A stretch of 7,255 bases of DNA. Origin: Sphingobium sp. GTDB taxonomy: Bacteria; Pseudomonadota; Alphaproteobacteria; Sphingomonadales; Sphingomonadaceae. The notes below the pieces were generated by a model that saw only the letters and a list, made by a program, of their open reading frames with translations, ran no database searches and was not told the origin of the DNA. Location: contig JASBTC010000231.1 of assembly GCA_030148625.1 (NCBI GenBank), positions 1 through 7,255 of the forward strand, read 5' to 3'. This document shows positions 1 to 5,881 of this stretch, one piece after another. How positions within the stretch are numbered: position 1 is the first letter of the stretch; the number at the start of each line of letters is the position of its first letter. A program made the position numbers and the translations under genes.

Positions 1-423
1 CCCGGCGTCACGATTCTGTGCGGGCGATTCGAGGGCATCGACGAACGGCTGTTCGAGGCGCGGCCGATCGAGCCGGTGTCGATCGGCGACTATATATTGT
101 CGGGCGGCGAGATGGGCGCCTTGACCCTGCTCGATGCTTGCATTCGGCTGCTTCCCGGCGTAATGGGCGCCCCCGACAGCGGGGATGACGAGAGCTTCGA
201 AAGCGGCCTTCTCGAATATCCGCATTATACCCGACCTGCTGAGTGGGAAGGGCGCACGATCCCCGAGGTGCTGCGATCTGGGGATCATGCGAGGATCGAC
301 GCCTGGCGGAAAGCCATGGCGGAGACCGATACAAGGCTAAGGAGGCCGGACCTTTGGGAGCGCCATGAGGGCGCTCGGGACCAGTCTCCCTCTGGCGCGC
401 GGCGACAGAAGAAGGAGCGATGA
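1..423 (+). CDS. trmD: tRNA (guanine-N1-)-methyltransferase TrmD, 3' part (5' end outside window)
   Basis: TrmD uses S-adenosylmethionine to methylate N1 of G37 next to the anticodon of tRNAs reading CUN, CCN and CGG, which prevents +1 frameshifting. The frame is open from base 1 to the TGA at 421-423, giving 140 visible residues; family members are usually about 230-250, so roughly the first 100 are missing. The SPOUT trefoil-knot motifs are clear: [12 protein letters not shown] at bases 16-51, and [11 protein letters not shown] at 79-111, which forms the SAM pocket. The C-terminal tRNA-binding half follows, with [11 protein letters not shown] (205-237), a [10 protein letters not shown] segment and the LRRPDLW end. 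A basic, low-complexity tail of about 20 residues closes the protein. At the position usually held by the catalytic Asp before Ser-Phe there is a Glu (190-192). The gene lies 3 nt upstream of rplS, as in the conserved rpsP-rimM-trmD-rplS operon. Identification is secure; only the N-terminus is unseen. Confidence 0.97.
   Translation, partial: PGVTILCGRFEGIDERLFEARPIEPVSIGDYILSGGEMGALTLLDACIRLLPGVMGAPDSGDDESFESGLLEYPHYTRPAEWEGRTIPEVLRSGDHARIDAWRKAMAETDTRLRRPDLWERHEGARDQSPSGARRQKKER
358..395 (+). promoter_or_regulatory. hairpins in the trmD 3' end upstream of the rplS ribosome binding site
   Basis: A perfect 7-bp inverted repeat, GAGCGCC (358-364) and GGCGCTC (370-376), flanks a 5-nt loop. Directly after it are two mutually exclusive short pairings, GGGA/TCCC (377-380 with 387-390) and CCAG/CTGG (381-384 with 392-395). 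These lie inside trmD codons, 17-54 nt before the rplS Shine-Dalgarno. In E. coli the two genes are expressed at very different levels from one transcript, so structured RNA here could affect rplS translation or mRNA processing. That role is inference; G+C-rich coding DNA also produces such repeats by chance. Confidence 0.3.
412..417 (+). promoter_or_regulatory. rplS Shine-Dalgarno inside trmD
   Basis: AAGGAG sits 9 nt before the rplS ATG at 427 and falls within the last codons of trmD (the Lys-Lys-Glu-Arg end). It is a strong match to the anti-SD, fitting the high translation expected of a ribosomal protein, and it supports the ATG at 427 as the start. Confidence 0.85.
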
Positions 424-426
424 GCC

Positions 427-810
427 ATGAACCTCATCCAGACGCTCGAAGCCGAGCAGATTGCCAAGTTCAAGGAATCGAAGTCGATTCCCGATTTCCG
501 TCCCGGTGACACGCTGCGCGTCGGCGTGAAGGTCGTCGAAGGCGAGCGCACCCGCGTCCAGAATTACGAGGGCGTCTGCATCGCCCGCGCCAACAAGGGC
601 ATGGGTTCGTCGTTCACCGTCCGCAAGATTTCGTTCGGCGAGGGCGTCGAGCGCGTCTTCCCGCTTTATTCGCCCAACATCGATTCGATCGAAGTGGTGC
701 GCAAGGGCGCCGTGCGTCGCGCCAAGCTCTATTATCTGCGTGGCCGCACCGGCAAGTCGGCGCGTATCGCCGAGCGTCGCGATCCCCGTCAGGACGCCGC
801 AAAGGCCTGA
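427..810 (+). CDS. rplS: 50S ribosomal protein L19
   Basis: L19 is a large-subunit protein located at the 30S-50S interface near bridge B6. The 127-residue product has the full family pattern: the N-terminal helix [15 protein letters not shown], the [16 protein letters not shown] strand region (21-36), the [12 protein letters not shown] segment (43-54), SFTVRKIS (62-69), [11 protein letters not shown] (73-83) and the signature [12 protein letters not shown] (94-105). It is about 12 residues longer than the E. coli protein (115) because of a charged C-terminal extension ending in DAAKA. The start is fixed by the AAGGAG at 412-417. It is the last gene of the trmD-rplS cotranscript and is followed by a strong intrinsic terminator. 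Confidence 0.99.
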   Translation: MNLIQTLEAEQIAKFKESKSIPDFRPGDTLRVGVKVVEGERTRVQNYEGVCIARANKGMGSSFTVRKISFGEGVERVFPLYSPNIDSIEVVRKGAVRRAKLYYLRGRTGKSARIAERRDPRQDAAKA

Positions 811-843
811 TCGGCTTTCGCGCCTTGCGAATGACAGTTATCG

Positions 844-881
844 AACGGGCGTCGGCGCAAGCCGGCGCCCGTTTGCTTTTT
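844..881 (+). terminator. intrinsic terminator after rplS, abutting the next gene's ribosome binding site
   Basis: ACGGGCGTCGGC (845-856) pairs over 12 bp with GCCGGCGCCCGT (861-872), with one G-T wobble and a GCAA (GNRA-type) tetraloop. An additional A-T pair is possible at 844/873. The run after it is TTTGCTTTTT (872-881), an interrupted T tract. This is a strong Rho-independent terminator for the rplS operon. It ends one base before the GGAG of the downstream peptidase gene, so it also forms the 5' leader of any transcript reading into that gene. Confidence 0.9.
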
Positions 882-882
882 C

Positions 883-886
883 GGAG
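883..886 (+). promoter_or_regulatory. Shine-Dalgarno of the S9 peptidase gene, deciding its start
   Basis: GGAG lies 6 nt before the ATG at 893. The frame stays open upstream to a GTG at 740 inside rplS, but only the ATG at 893 combines an SD with a signal peptide right after it. Confidence 0.8.
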
Positions 887-892
887 TATCGG

Positions 893-3118
893 ATGCTCAA
901 GACCTTGCTGTTGTCGACCGTCCTGGCGGCTGCCATGACCATGCCCGCCGCCGCCCAGGCTGAAGGGCAGCAACAGCAGCCGACCGGGCTCACGCTCGAA
1001 CGCATCTACGGCAATCCTGCTCTGTCCGGTCCGGCACCGCGCGCGCTGCGGCTGTCGCCCGACGGCAAGTGGCTGACATCGCTGCGCAACCGGGCCGACG
1101 AAAAGGAGCGCTACGATCTCTGGGCGGTCGATACCGTGACGGGGGCGTCGCGGATGCTGATCGATTCCGCGAAGCTCGGCAGCGGCGCAGCGCTGAGCGA
1201 AGCCGAGAAGATGCAGCGCGAGCGCGCCCGCATCGCCGACTACAAGGGCATCGTCGCTTATGACTGGAGCCCCGACGGCCGCTCGATCCTGGTTCCGCTC
1301 GACGGCGATCTCTATCTGGCCGGGCTCGACGGCAGCACGCGCCGGCTGACCGAAACCGCGACCAGCGAACTCGACGGCACCGTCAGCCCCAAGGGCGGCT
1401 TCGTCTCGTTCGTTCGTGACCAGAATCTCTTCGTCTATGACCTTGTCGCCGGCAAGGAGCGCCAGCTCACCAATGATGGCGGCGGTACGCTCTCCTGGGG
1501 CGTCGCCGAGTTCGTCGCGCAGGAGGAAATGGATCGCCGGCGCGGCCATTGGTGGTCGCCCGACGACAGCCATGTCGCGGTCGCGCGCGTCGACGAAAGC
1601 GCGGTCGAGGTCGTCACGCGCGCCGCCATCGGCACCGATGGCACCAAAGTCTACGACCAGCGCTACCCAAAGGCGGGCACGCCCAATGCGAAGGTCGATC
1701 TTTATGTGATGCGCGCCGACGGATCGGATGCGTTCAAGCTCGATCTGGACGATGACCCCGACTATTATCTCGCCCGCGTCGACTGGGCGCCCGACGGCAA
1801 GTCGCTCTACATCCAGTGGCAGAATCGGGCGCAGACCAAACTGTCTCTGCTCAAGGCCGATATCGCCACGCGCAAGATCGTGCCGGTGATCGAGGAAGAG
1901 GCGAAGACCTGGCTCAACCTGCACGAGGATTTCCGCGCCCTGCGCGACGGCAGCCTGATCTGGTCGTCGGAACGCGATGGCTACAAGCATCTGTATCGCT
2001 GGGAAAAGGGCAATCTGACCCAGCTGACCAAAGGTCCATGGGTGGTCCAGAAGCTGGTGGGCGTCGATCAGGCGAAGCGCCGGCTCTATTACACCGCCAA
2101 TCCCGACACGCCGATCGAATGGCAGCTCTATGCGCTCGACTATGCGAAGCCGGGTGCGAAACCGGTCAAGCTGACCGAGGCAGGATTCGACAATGACGCG
2201 GCGATGGATCGCTCGGCGAGCCGCTTCATCGTCACCCGTTCAAACCAGGGGCAGCCGCCGCAGACCTATCTCGCCGATAGCGCGGGCAAGCGCCTGCAAT
2301 GGATCGAACAGAATGCGGTGACGGGGGAGCATCCTTATGCGCCCTATATGGCGAGCCATGCCTTGCCGACTTACGGCACGCTGAAGGCGGAAGACGGCAC
2401 CACGCTCCATTACGAGCTGCGCACGCCGAAGCTCGAACCCGGCAAACGCTATCCGGTGATCCTCCAGGTCTATGGCGGCCCCAATGGGGGGCGACAGGCG
2501 GCCAATGTCTGGGAAGGCGGATTGCCGCAATATTGGGTGCAGAAGGGCTGGATCGTCTTCTCGATCGACAATCGCGGCACCCCCGATCGCGGCAAGGCAT
2601 TCGAAGATCACATCTATCACCATATGGGCAATGTGGAGGTCGCCGATCAGCTCAAGGGTGTTGACTGGCTCAAGGCGCAGGATTTCGTCGATCCCAAGCG
2701 GATCGTCGTCAATGGCTGGTCCTATGGCGGCTATATGGTGCTCAAGCTGCTCGAAAAGGCGCCGGGCGTCTTCGCCGCGGGCGTCTCGGGCGCACCGGTC
2801 ACGCGCTGGGAACTTTACGACACCCATTATACCGAGCGGTATCTCGGCAATCCGGCGAAGGATCCGAAACCCTATCAGATCTCCGATGCCATCGCCGATG
2901 CGGGCAGGATCCGCGATCCGCTACTGCTGATCCACGGCATGTCGGACGACAATGTCGTGTTCGACAATTCCACCGCGCTGATGGCGAAGCTTCAGCAGGA
3001 CGCGATTCCGTTCGAGACCATGGTCTATCCGGGGCAGGGGCACCGTGTCGCGGGACCGGGAATCAGCCCGCATCTCTATGGCACGATCGAGCGATTCCTG
3101 GCGCGCGCGGTGAAGTAG
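893..3118 (+). CDS. secreted S9B-family dipeptidyl-peptidase IV-like serine peptidase
   Basis: This is a prolyl-oligopeptidase-clan enzyme that probably removes Xaa-Pro (or Xaa-Ala) dipeptides from peptide N-termini in the periplasm. The 741-residue product starts with a signal peptide (KTLLLSTVLAAAMTMPAAAQA, likely cut after Ala23). A beta-propeller follows (about 40-480), with repeated SPDGK/APDGK blade motifs near 55, 126, 222 and 299. The alpha/beta-hydrolase domain covers about 500-741. The catalytic triad is visible: Ser610 in GWSYGGY, Asp685 in HGMSDDNV and His717 in GQGHRV. VYGGP (526-530) supplies the oxyanion Tyr527. The GVAEFVAQEEMDR segment (203-215) before WWSPDD matches the region carrying the double Glu that grips the substrate N-terminus in DPP IV. 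Length is normal for bacterial S9B enzymes. Its leader contains the rplS terminator, so expression may depend on readthrough. The DPP IV subfamily is likely; DPP IV versus a related S9 dipeptidyl- or acylaminoacyl-peptidase is less certain. Confidence 0.93.
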   Translation: MLKTLLLSTVLAAAMTMPAAAQAEGQQQQPTGLTLERIYGNPALSGPAPRALRLSPDGKWLTSLRNRADEKERYDLWAVDTVTGASRMLIDSAKLGSGAALSEAEKMQRERARIADYKGIVAYDWSPDGRSILVPLDGDLYLAGLDGSTRRLTETATSELDGTVSPKGGFVSFVRDQNLFVYDLVAGKERQLTNDGGGTLSWGVAEFVAQEEMDRRRGHWWSPDDSHVAVARVDESAVEVVTRAAIGTDGTKVYDQRYPKAGTPNAKVDLYVMRADGSDAFKLDLDDDPDYYLARVDWAPDGKSLYIQWQNRAQTKLSLLKADIATRKIVPVIEEEAKTWLNLHEDFRALRDGSLIWSSERDGYKHLYRWEKGNLTQLTKGPWVVQKLVGVDQAKRRLYYTANPDTPIEWQLYALDYAKPGAKPVKLTEAGFDNDAAMDRSASRFIVTRSNQGQPPQTYLADSAGKRLQWIEQNAVTGEHPYAPYMASHALPTYGTLKAEDGTTLHYELRTPKLEPGKRYPVILQVYGGPNGGRQAANVWEGGLPQYWVQKGWIVFSIDNRGTPDRGKAFEDHIYHHMGNVEVADQLKGVDWLKAQDFVDPKRIVVNGWSYGGYMVLKLLEKAPGVFAAGVSGAPVTRWELYDTHYTERYLGNPAKDPKPYQISDAIADAGRIRDPLLLIHGMSDDNVVFDNSTALMAKLQQDAIPFETMVYPGQGHRVAGPGISPHLYGTIERFLARAVK

Positions 3119-3126
3119 AGCTGGTC

Positions 3127-3149
3127 GCGCCAGGACAATAACTTGCGTG
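3127..3149 (+). repeat. imperfect direct repeat, copy 1
   Basis: The copy consists of three blocks: GCGCCA, then GGACAAT (3133-3139), then after AAC the block TTGCGTG (3143-3149). The same blocks recur in the same order at 3161-3181. It begins 8 nt after the peptidase stop codon. Confidence 0.6.
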
Positions 3150-3160
3150 CGAACCGCCCC

Positions 3161-3181
3161 GCGCCACTGGACAATTGCGTG
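3161..3181 (+). repeat. imperfect direct repeat, copy 2
   Basis: This copy carries GCGCCA, an inserted CT, GGACAAT (3169-3175) and TTGCGTG (3175-3181). The last two blocks share a T where copy 1 has the extra AAC. Start-to-start spacing is 34 nt, a little over three helical turns, so the pair could be a tandem regulator site or simply an old duplication. Confidence 0.6.
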
Positions 3182-3210
3182 AGCGGCGCTAGACCGCGCT
3201 CTCTTTATTA
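3181..3210 (+). terminator. weak terminator-like hairpin after the peptidase gene
   Basis: GAGCGG (3181-3186) can pair with CC (3194-3195) and GCTC (3198-3201), leaving a 2-nt bulge and a 7-nt loop. A pyrimidine-rich TCTTTATTA stretch follows. The stem is short and bulged and the T tract is broken, so it is much weaker than the one after rplS. It is the only terminator candidate after the peptidase gene. Confidence 0.3.
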
Positions 3211-3267
3211 TCTTGCGCGTTGCGATTTCCGGGCCGTCGGCTGATGCCGGCTCGTAATCGCTCATGT

Positions 3268-3271
3268 GGAG
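3268..3271 (+). promoter_or_regulatory. asd Shine-Dalgarno, deciding the start
   Basis: GGAG lies 9 nt before the ATG at 3281. An in-frame GTG at 3266 would overlap this SD and add five residues before the MGYRVVVAGATGNVG start typical of the family, so ATG 3281 is preferred. Confidence 0.8.
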
Positions 3272-3280
3272 TGTGTGAAA

Positions 3281-4309
3281 ATGGGCTACCGGGTGGTGGT
3301 TGCCGGCGCGACCGGCAATGTCGGGCGCGAAGTTCTGAACATTCTGGCGGAGCGCGAATTTCCGGCGGACGAGGTCGCGGCCGTCGCATCGTCGCGCAGC
3401 CAGGGCGACCAGATCGAGTTCGGTGAGACCGGCAAGACCCTGAAGGTCCAGAATATCGAGCATTTCGACTGGACCGGCTGGGACATGGCGATCTTCGCGA
3501 TCGGCTCCGAAGCCACCAGGAAATACGCGCCCATCGCCGCGGCCGCCGGCTGCACCGTGATCGACAATTCGTCGCTCTACCGCATGGATCCGGACGTGCC
3601 GCTGATCGTGCCCGAAGTGAATCCGGAAGCGATCGACGGCTACGCCAAGAAGAACATCATCGCGAACCCCAATTGTTCGACCGCGCAGATGGTGGTGGTG
3701 CTCAAGCCGCTGCACGACGCCGCCAAGATCAAGCGCGTCGTCGTCTCGACCTATCAGTCGGTGTCGGGCGCGGGCAAGGCGGGCATGGACGAACTGTTCG
3801 AGCAGAGCCGCAACATCTTCGTCGGCGATTCCGCCGAGGCGCACAAATTCACCAAGCAGATCGCCTTCAACGTGATCCCCCATATCGACAGCTTCCTCGA
3901 TGACGGCTTCACCAAGGAAGAGTGGAAGATGGTCGTCGAGACGAAGAAGATCCTCGACCCCAAGATCAAGGTCGTCGCGACCTGCGTGCGCGTGCCGGTG
4001 TTCGTCGGCCATAGCGAAGCGATCACGATCGAGTTCGAGAACGAGATCTCGGCCAAGCAGGCGCAGTCGATCCTGCGCGAGTCGCCGGGTATCATGCTCA
4101 TCGACAAGCGCGAGGACGGCGGATACGTCACCCCCGTCGAATGCGTCGGCGACTATGCCACTTTCGTCAGCCGCGTCCGCGAGGATCCGACGGTGGACAA
4201 TGGCCTGGTGCTGTGGTGCGTTTCGGATAATCTCCGCAAGGGCGCTGCGCTCAACGCGGTCCAGATCGCCGAACTGCTCGGCCGCCGCCATCTGAAGAAG
4301 GCGGCCTGA
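3281..4309 (+). CDS. asd: aspartate-semialdehyde dehydrogenase
   Basis: This enzyme reduces L-4-aspartyl phosphate to L-aspartate 4-semialdehyde with NADPH in the cytoplasm. It is the branch point to diaminopimelate/lysine, threonine and methionine, and is normally essential for cell-wall synthesis. The 342-residue protein opens with a Rossmann fold: the dinucleotide motif GATGNVG is at 9-15 and SSRSQG (37-42) lies in the region that contacts NADP phosphate. The catalytic Cys132 is in NPNCSTAQM. Gln159 in STYQSVSGAG and the substrate Arg237 and general-base His244 of CVRVPVFVGHSE are all present. DNGLVLWCVSDNLRKGAALNAVQIAE near the C-terminus is typical of the family. The length and layout fit the shorter Asd type also found in Gram-positive bacteria rather than the longer E. 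coli type. The gene appears monocistronic, with its promoter probably in the 162-nt gap upstream, and it converges on the efflux operon. All key residues are intact. Confidence 0.98.
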   Translation: MGYRVVVAGATGNVGREVLNILAEREFPADEVAAVASSRSQGDQIEFGETGKTLKVQNIEHFDWTGWDMAIFAIGSEATRKYAPIAAAAGCTVIDNSSLYRMDPDVPLIVPEVNPEAIDGYAKKNIIANPNCSTAQMVVVLKPLHDAAKIKRVVVSTYQSVSGAGKAGMDELFEQSRNIFVGDSAEAHKFTKQIAFNVIPHIDSFLDDGFTKEEWKMVVETKKILDPKIKVVATCVRVPVFVGHSEAITIEFENEISAKQAQSILRESPGIMLIDKREDGGYVTPVECVGDYATFVSRVREDPTVDNGLVLWCVSDNLRKGAALNAVQIAELLGRRHLKKAA

Positions 4310-4313
4310 ACCC

Positions 4314-4345
4314 GCCGGTCGCGGACGGAGCGGCGATGATCCGGC
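4314..4345. terminator. bulged hairpin between convergent asd and emrB-like gene
   Basis: GCCGGTCGC (4314-4322) pairs with GCGA (4333-4336) and CCGGC (4341-4345), making 9 bp with a 4-nt TGAT bulge and a 10-nt loop. No T tract follows on either strand, so it is not a standard intrinsic terminator. Its position, filling the 36-nt gap between two convergent stop codons, suggests a shared 3'-end structure serving both transcripts. Confidence 0.35.
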
Positions 4346-5881
4346 CTATTCCGCGATCACCGCTTCGAGCTTGCCCTTGGGTTTCTTGAGCAACAGCACC
4401 AGCGGAATCACCGCCACCGAGATGATCGCCATCAGGTAGAAATCGTCGAGATAGGCGATCATCGCCGCCTGGCGCGAGACTTCCGCGTTGATCGCACCGA
4501 ACACGCCGTCGGAAACCACACCGAAGCGGCCGAGCGCGCTCAGATCGAGCGACGGCACGGTTCCGGCAGTGACGTGCTGCGAGAGATCGGCGTGGCTCGT
4601 CTGCGTGTTGCGGGCGAGGAGGACGGTCACCATCGAGATGCCGGCCGATTGGCCGATATTGCGCATCAGGTTAAGCAGGCTGGCGCCATCGGTCCGGTAA
4701 TGCGCGCTCAACGTCGCGAAGGCGAGCGAGTTGAGCGGCATGAAGACCAGGCCCATGCCCAGCCCCTGGACGAAGCCGGCGGTGACGACCGGCCAATAAT
4801 CCATGTCGAGCGACCAGCCCGACATCTGGAACAGCGACCATCCGAAGATCACGAAGCCGACCGAGACGACCAGCCGCGTGTCGACCCGACCCATGAGCTG
4901 GCCCGCCAGCCACATGGTGACGAGCACGCCCAGTCCGCGCGGCGCCATCATCAGCCCCGTGTCGATGACCGGATAGCCGAACAGCTGCTGGAGCATCGAC
5001 GGCAGCAGCGCCATCGGCGCCATGGTCGACATGCCGATGATCAGCATGAAGATCATGCCCATCACCAGGTTGCGGTTCTTGAAGATGTGCCGGTCGAACA
5101 GCGGCGCCTTGGCGGTGGCGAGATGGACGATTCCAACCCAGAGCGCGGCGAGTGCGATGCCGCCCTCGATGATGATCTCCCAACTGGCGAACCAGTCTTC
5201 CTGCTGCCCGCGGTCGAGCATCAACTGGAAGCTCGCGACCGCGATCGAGATCATCGCAAAGCCCATCATGTCGAACGAGCGCGTCTCTTTCGGGCGCGAG
5301 GGCAGCAGCGCCCAGAGGATGCCCAGCGTCAGCAGGCCGACGGGGACGTTGACGTAGAATACCCAGCGCCAATTGTAATTCTCGGTCAGCCATCCGCCGA
5401 GCACGGGCCCCATGATCGGGCCGATCATCACGCCCATGCCCCAGACCGCCATCGCTTTTGCCTGTCGCTCCGGCGGATTGATGTCGAGCATCGCGGTCTG
5501 TGACAACGGATTGATGAAGGCGGCGGCGATGCCCTGCATCACGCGGAACACCACCATTTCCTCAAGGCTGACGGCGATGCCGCACAGCATCGAAGCGATG
5601 ATGAAGCTTGCCACCGCGAACAGGAACAGGTTGCGCGATCCGAACCGCCCCGACAGCCAGCCCGTCGCGGGGATCGCGATCGCCGATGCGACGATGTAGC
5701 TGGTCAGCACCCAGGTGACGCTGTCCATCGTCGCGCCCAGGCTGGTCTGCATGTGCGGCAGTGCGACGTTCGCGATCGTCGTGTCGAGGATCTGCATAAC
5801 CATCGCGCCCATGATGCCGATGGTGAGCAGCCAGCGATGCTTGACGGCAAGCATCGCCTGGCCGGGCGCGGGATCAGTCAC
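4346..5881 (-). CDS. emrB: DHA2-family (EmrB/QacA-type) multidrug efflux MFS transporter
   Basis: This is an inner-membrane drug:H+ antiporter of the 14-TM DHA2 family, expected to act with the adjacent EmrA-like protein in exporting hydrophobic drugs, uncouplers or natural toxins across the envelope. The 511-residue product has about 14 hydrophobic segments, from TM1 near 17-37 to TM14 near 480-498. The family motif LDTTIANVALP is at 32-42. The motif A equivalent GWLSGRFGSR (74-83) has Gly where many MFS proteins have Asp. RVMQG (113-117) is the motif B region, and the antiporter motif C GPIMGPVLGG is at 154-163. The NPLSQTAMLD and WRWVFYVNVPVG segments are characteristic of EmrB. The start is probably GTG at 5879-5881, which overlaps the emrA stop by 8 nt. 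Only a weak AAGAACGG precedes it. ATG at 5852-5854 (residue 10) is a possible alternative. The substrate cannot be read from sequence. Confidence 0.95.
   Translation of the reverse strand: MTDPAPGQAMLAVKHRWLLTIGIMGAMVMQILDTTIANVALPHMQTSLGATMDSVTWVLTSYIVASAIAIPATGWLSGRFGSRNLFLFAVASFIIASMLCGIAVSLEEMVVFRVMQGIAAAFINPLSQTAMLDINPPERQAKAMAVWGMGVMIGPIMGPVLGGWLTENYNWRWVFYVNVPVGLLTLGILWALLPSRPKETRSFDMMGFAMISIAVASFQLMLDRGQQEDWFASWEIIIEGGIALAALWVGIVHLATAKAPLFDRHIFKNRNLVMGMIFMLIIGMSTMAPMALLPSMLQQLFGYPVIDTGLMMAPRGLGVLVTMWLAGQLMGRVDTRLVVSVGFVIFGWSLFQMSGWSLDMDYWPVVTAGFVQGLGMGLVFMPLNSLAFATLSAHYRTDGASLLNLMRNIGQSAGISMVTVLLARNTQTSHADLSQHVTAGTVPSLDLSALGRFGVVSDGVFGAINAEVSRQAAMIAYLDDFYLMAIISVAVIPLVLLLKKPKGKLEAVIAE

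Larger units (their letters stand above)
3119..3280 (+). other. intergenic region upstream of asd
   Basis: The gap has no credible ORF. It holds the imperfect direct repeat at 3127-3181, a weak terminator-like hairpin at 3181-3210, and an AT-rich patch, TTTATTATC (3204-3212). TATTAT at 3206-3211 matches the sigma-70 -10 consensus at 5 of 6 positions, but nothing resembling a -35 lies 16-18 nt upstream of it. The asd promoter is presumably in this gap, since a terminator-like element precedes it, but I cannot place it with confidence. Confidence 0.5.

Noticed and set aside
825..853. TTGCGA at 825-830 as a -35 box for the peptidase gene
   Set aside because: The matching -10 position falls in the G+C-rich terminator stem and has no TATAAT-like sequence.
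740..892. N-terminal extension of the peptidase from a GTG inside rplS
   Set aside because: It would translate through the terminator and bury the signal peptide. The ATG at 893 has an SD and is followed by a signal peptide.
614..1990. 458-codon open frame on the minus strand opposite rplS and the peptidase gene
   Set aside because: It is antisense to two clear genes, has low-complexity Arg/Ala/Gly-rich composition and no recognisable motifs. High G+C third positions routinely keep this frame open.
3121..3133. CTGG/CCAG hairpin right after the peptidase stop as a terminator
   Set aside because: It has only 4 bp with a 5-nt loop and no T tract.
2921..4291. 456-codon minus-strand open frame opposite asd
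   Set aside because: It mirrors asd codons, is rich in Asp/His/Arg/Ala, spans the promoter gap without any sequence logic, and has no family resemblance.
4574..5503. 309-codon plus-strand open frame opposite the transporter
   Set aside because: It is Arg/His/Glu/Gln-rich, the typical antisense image of a membrane protein in G+C-rich DNA.
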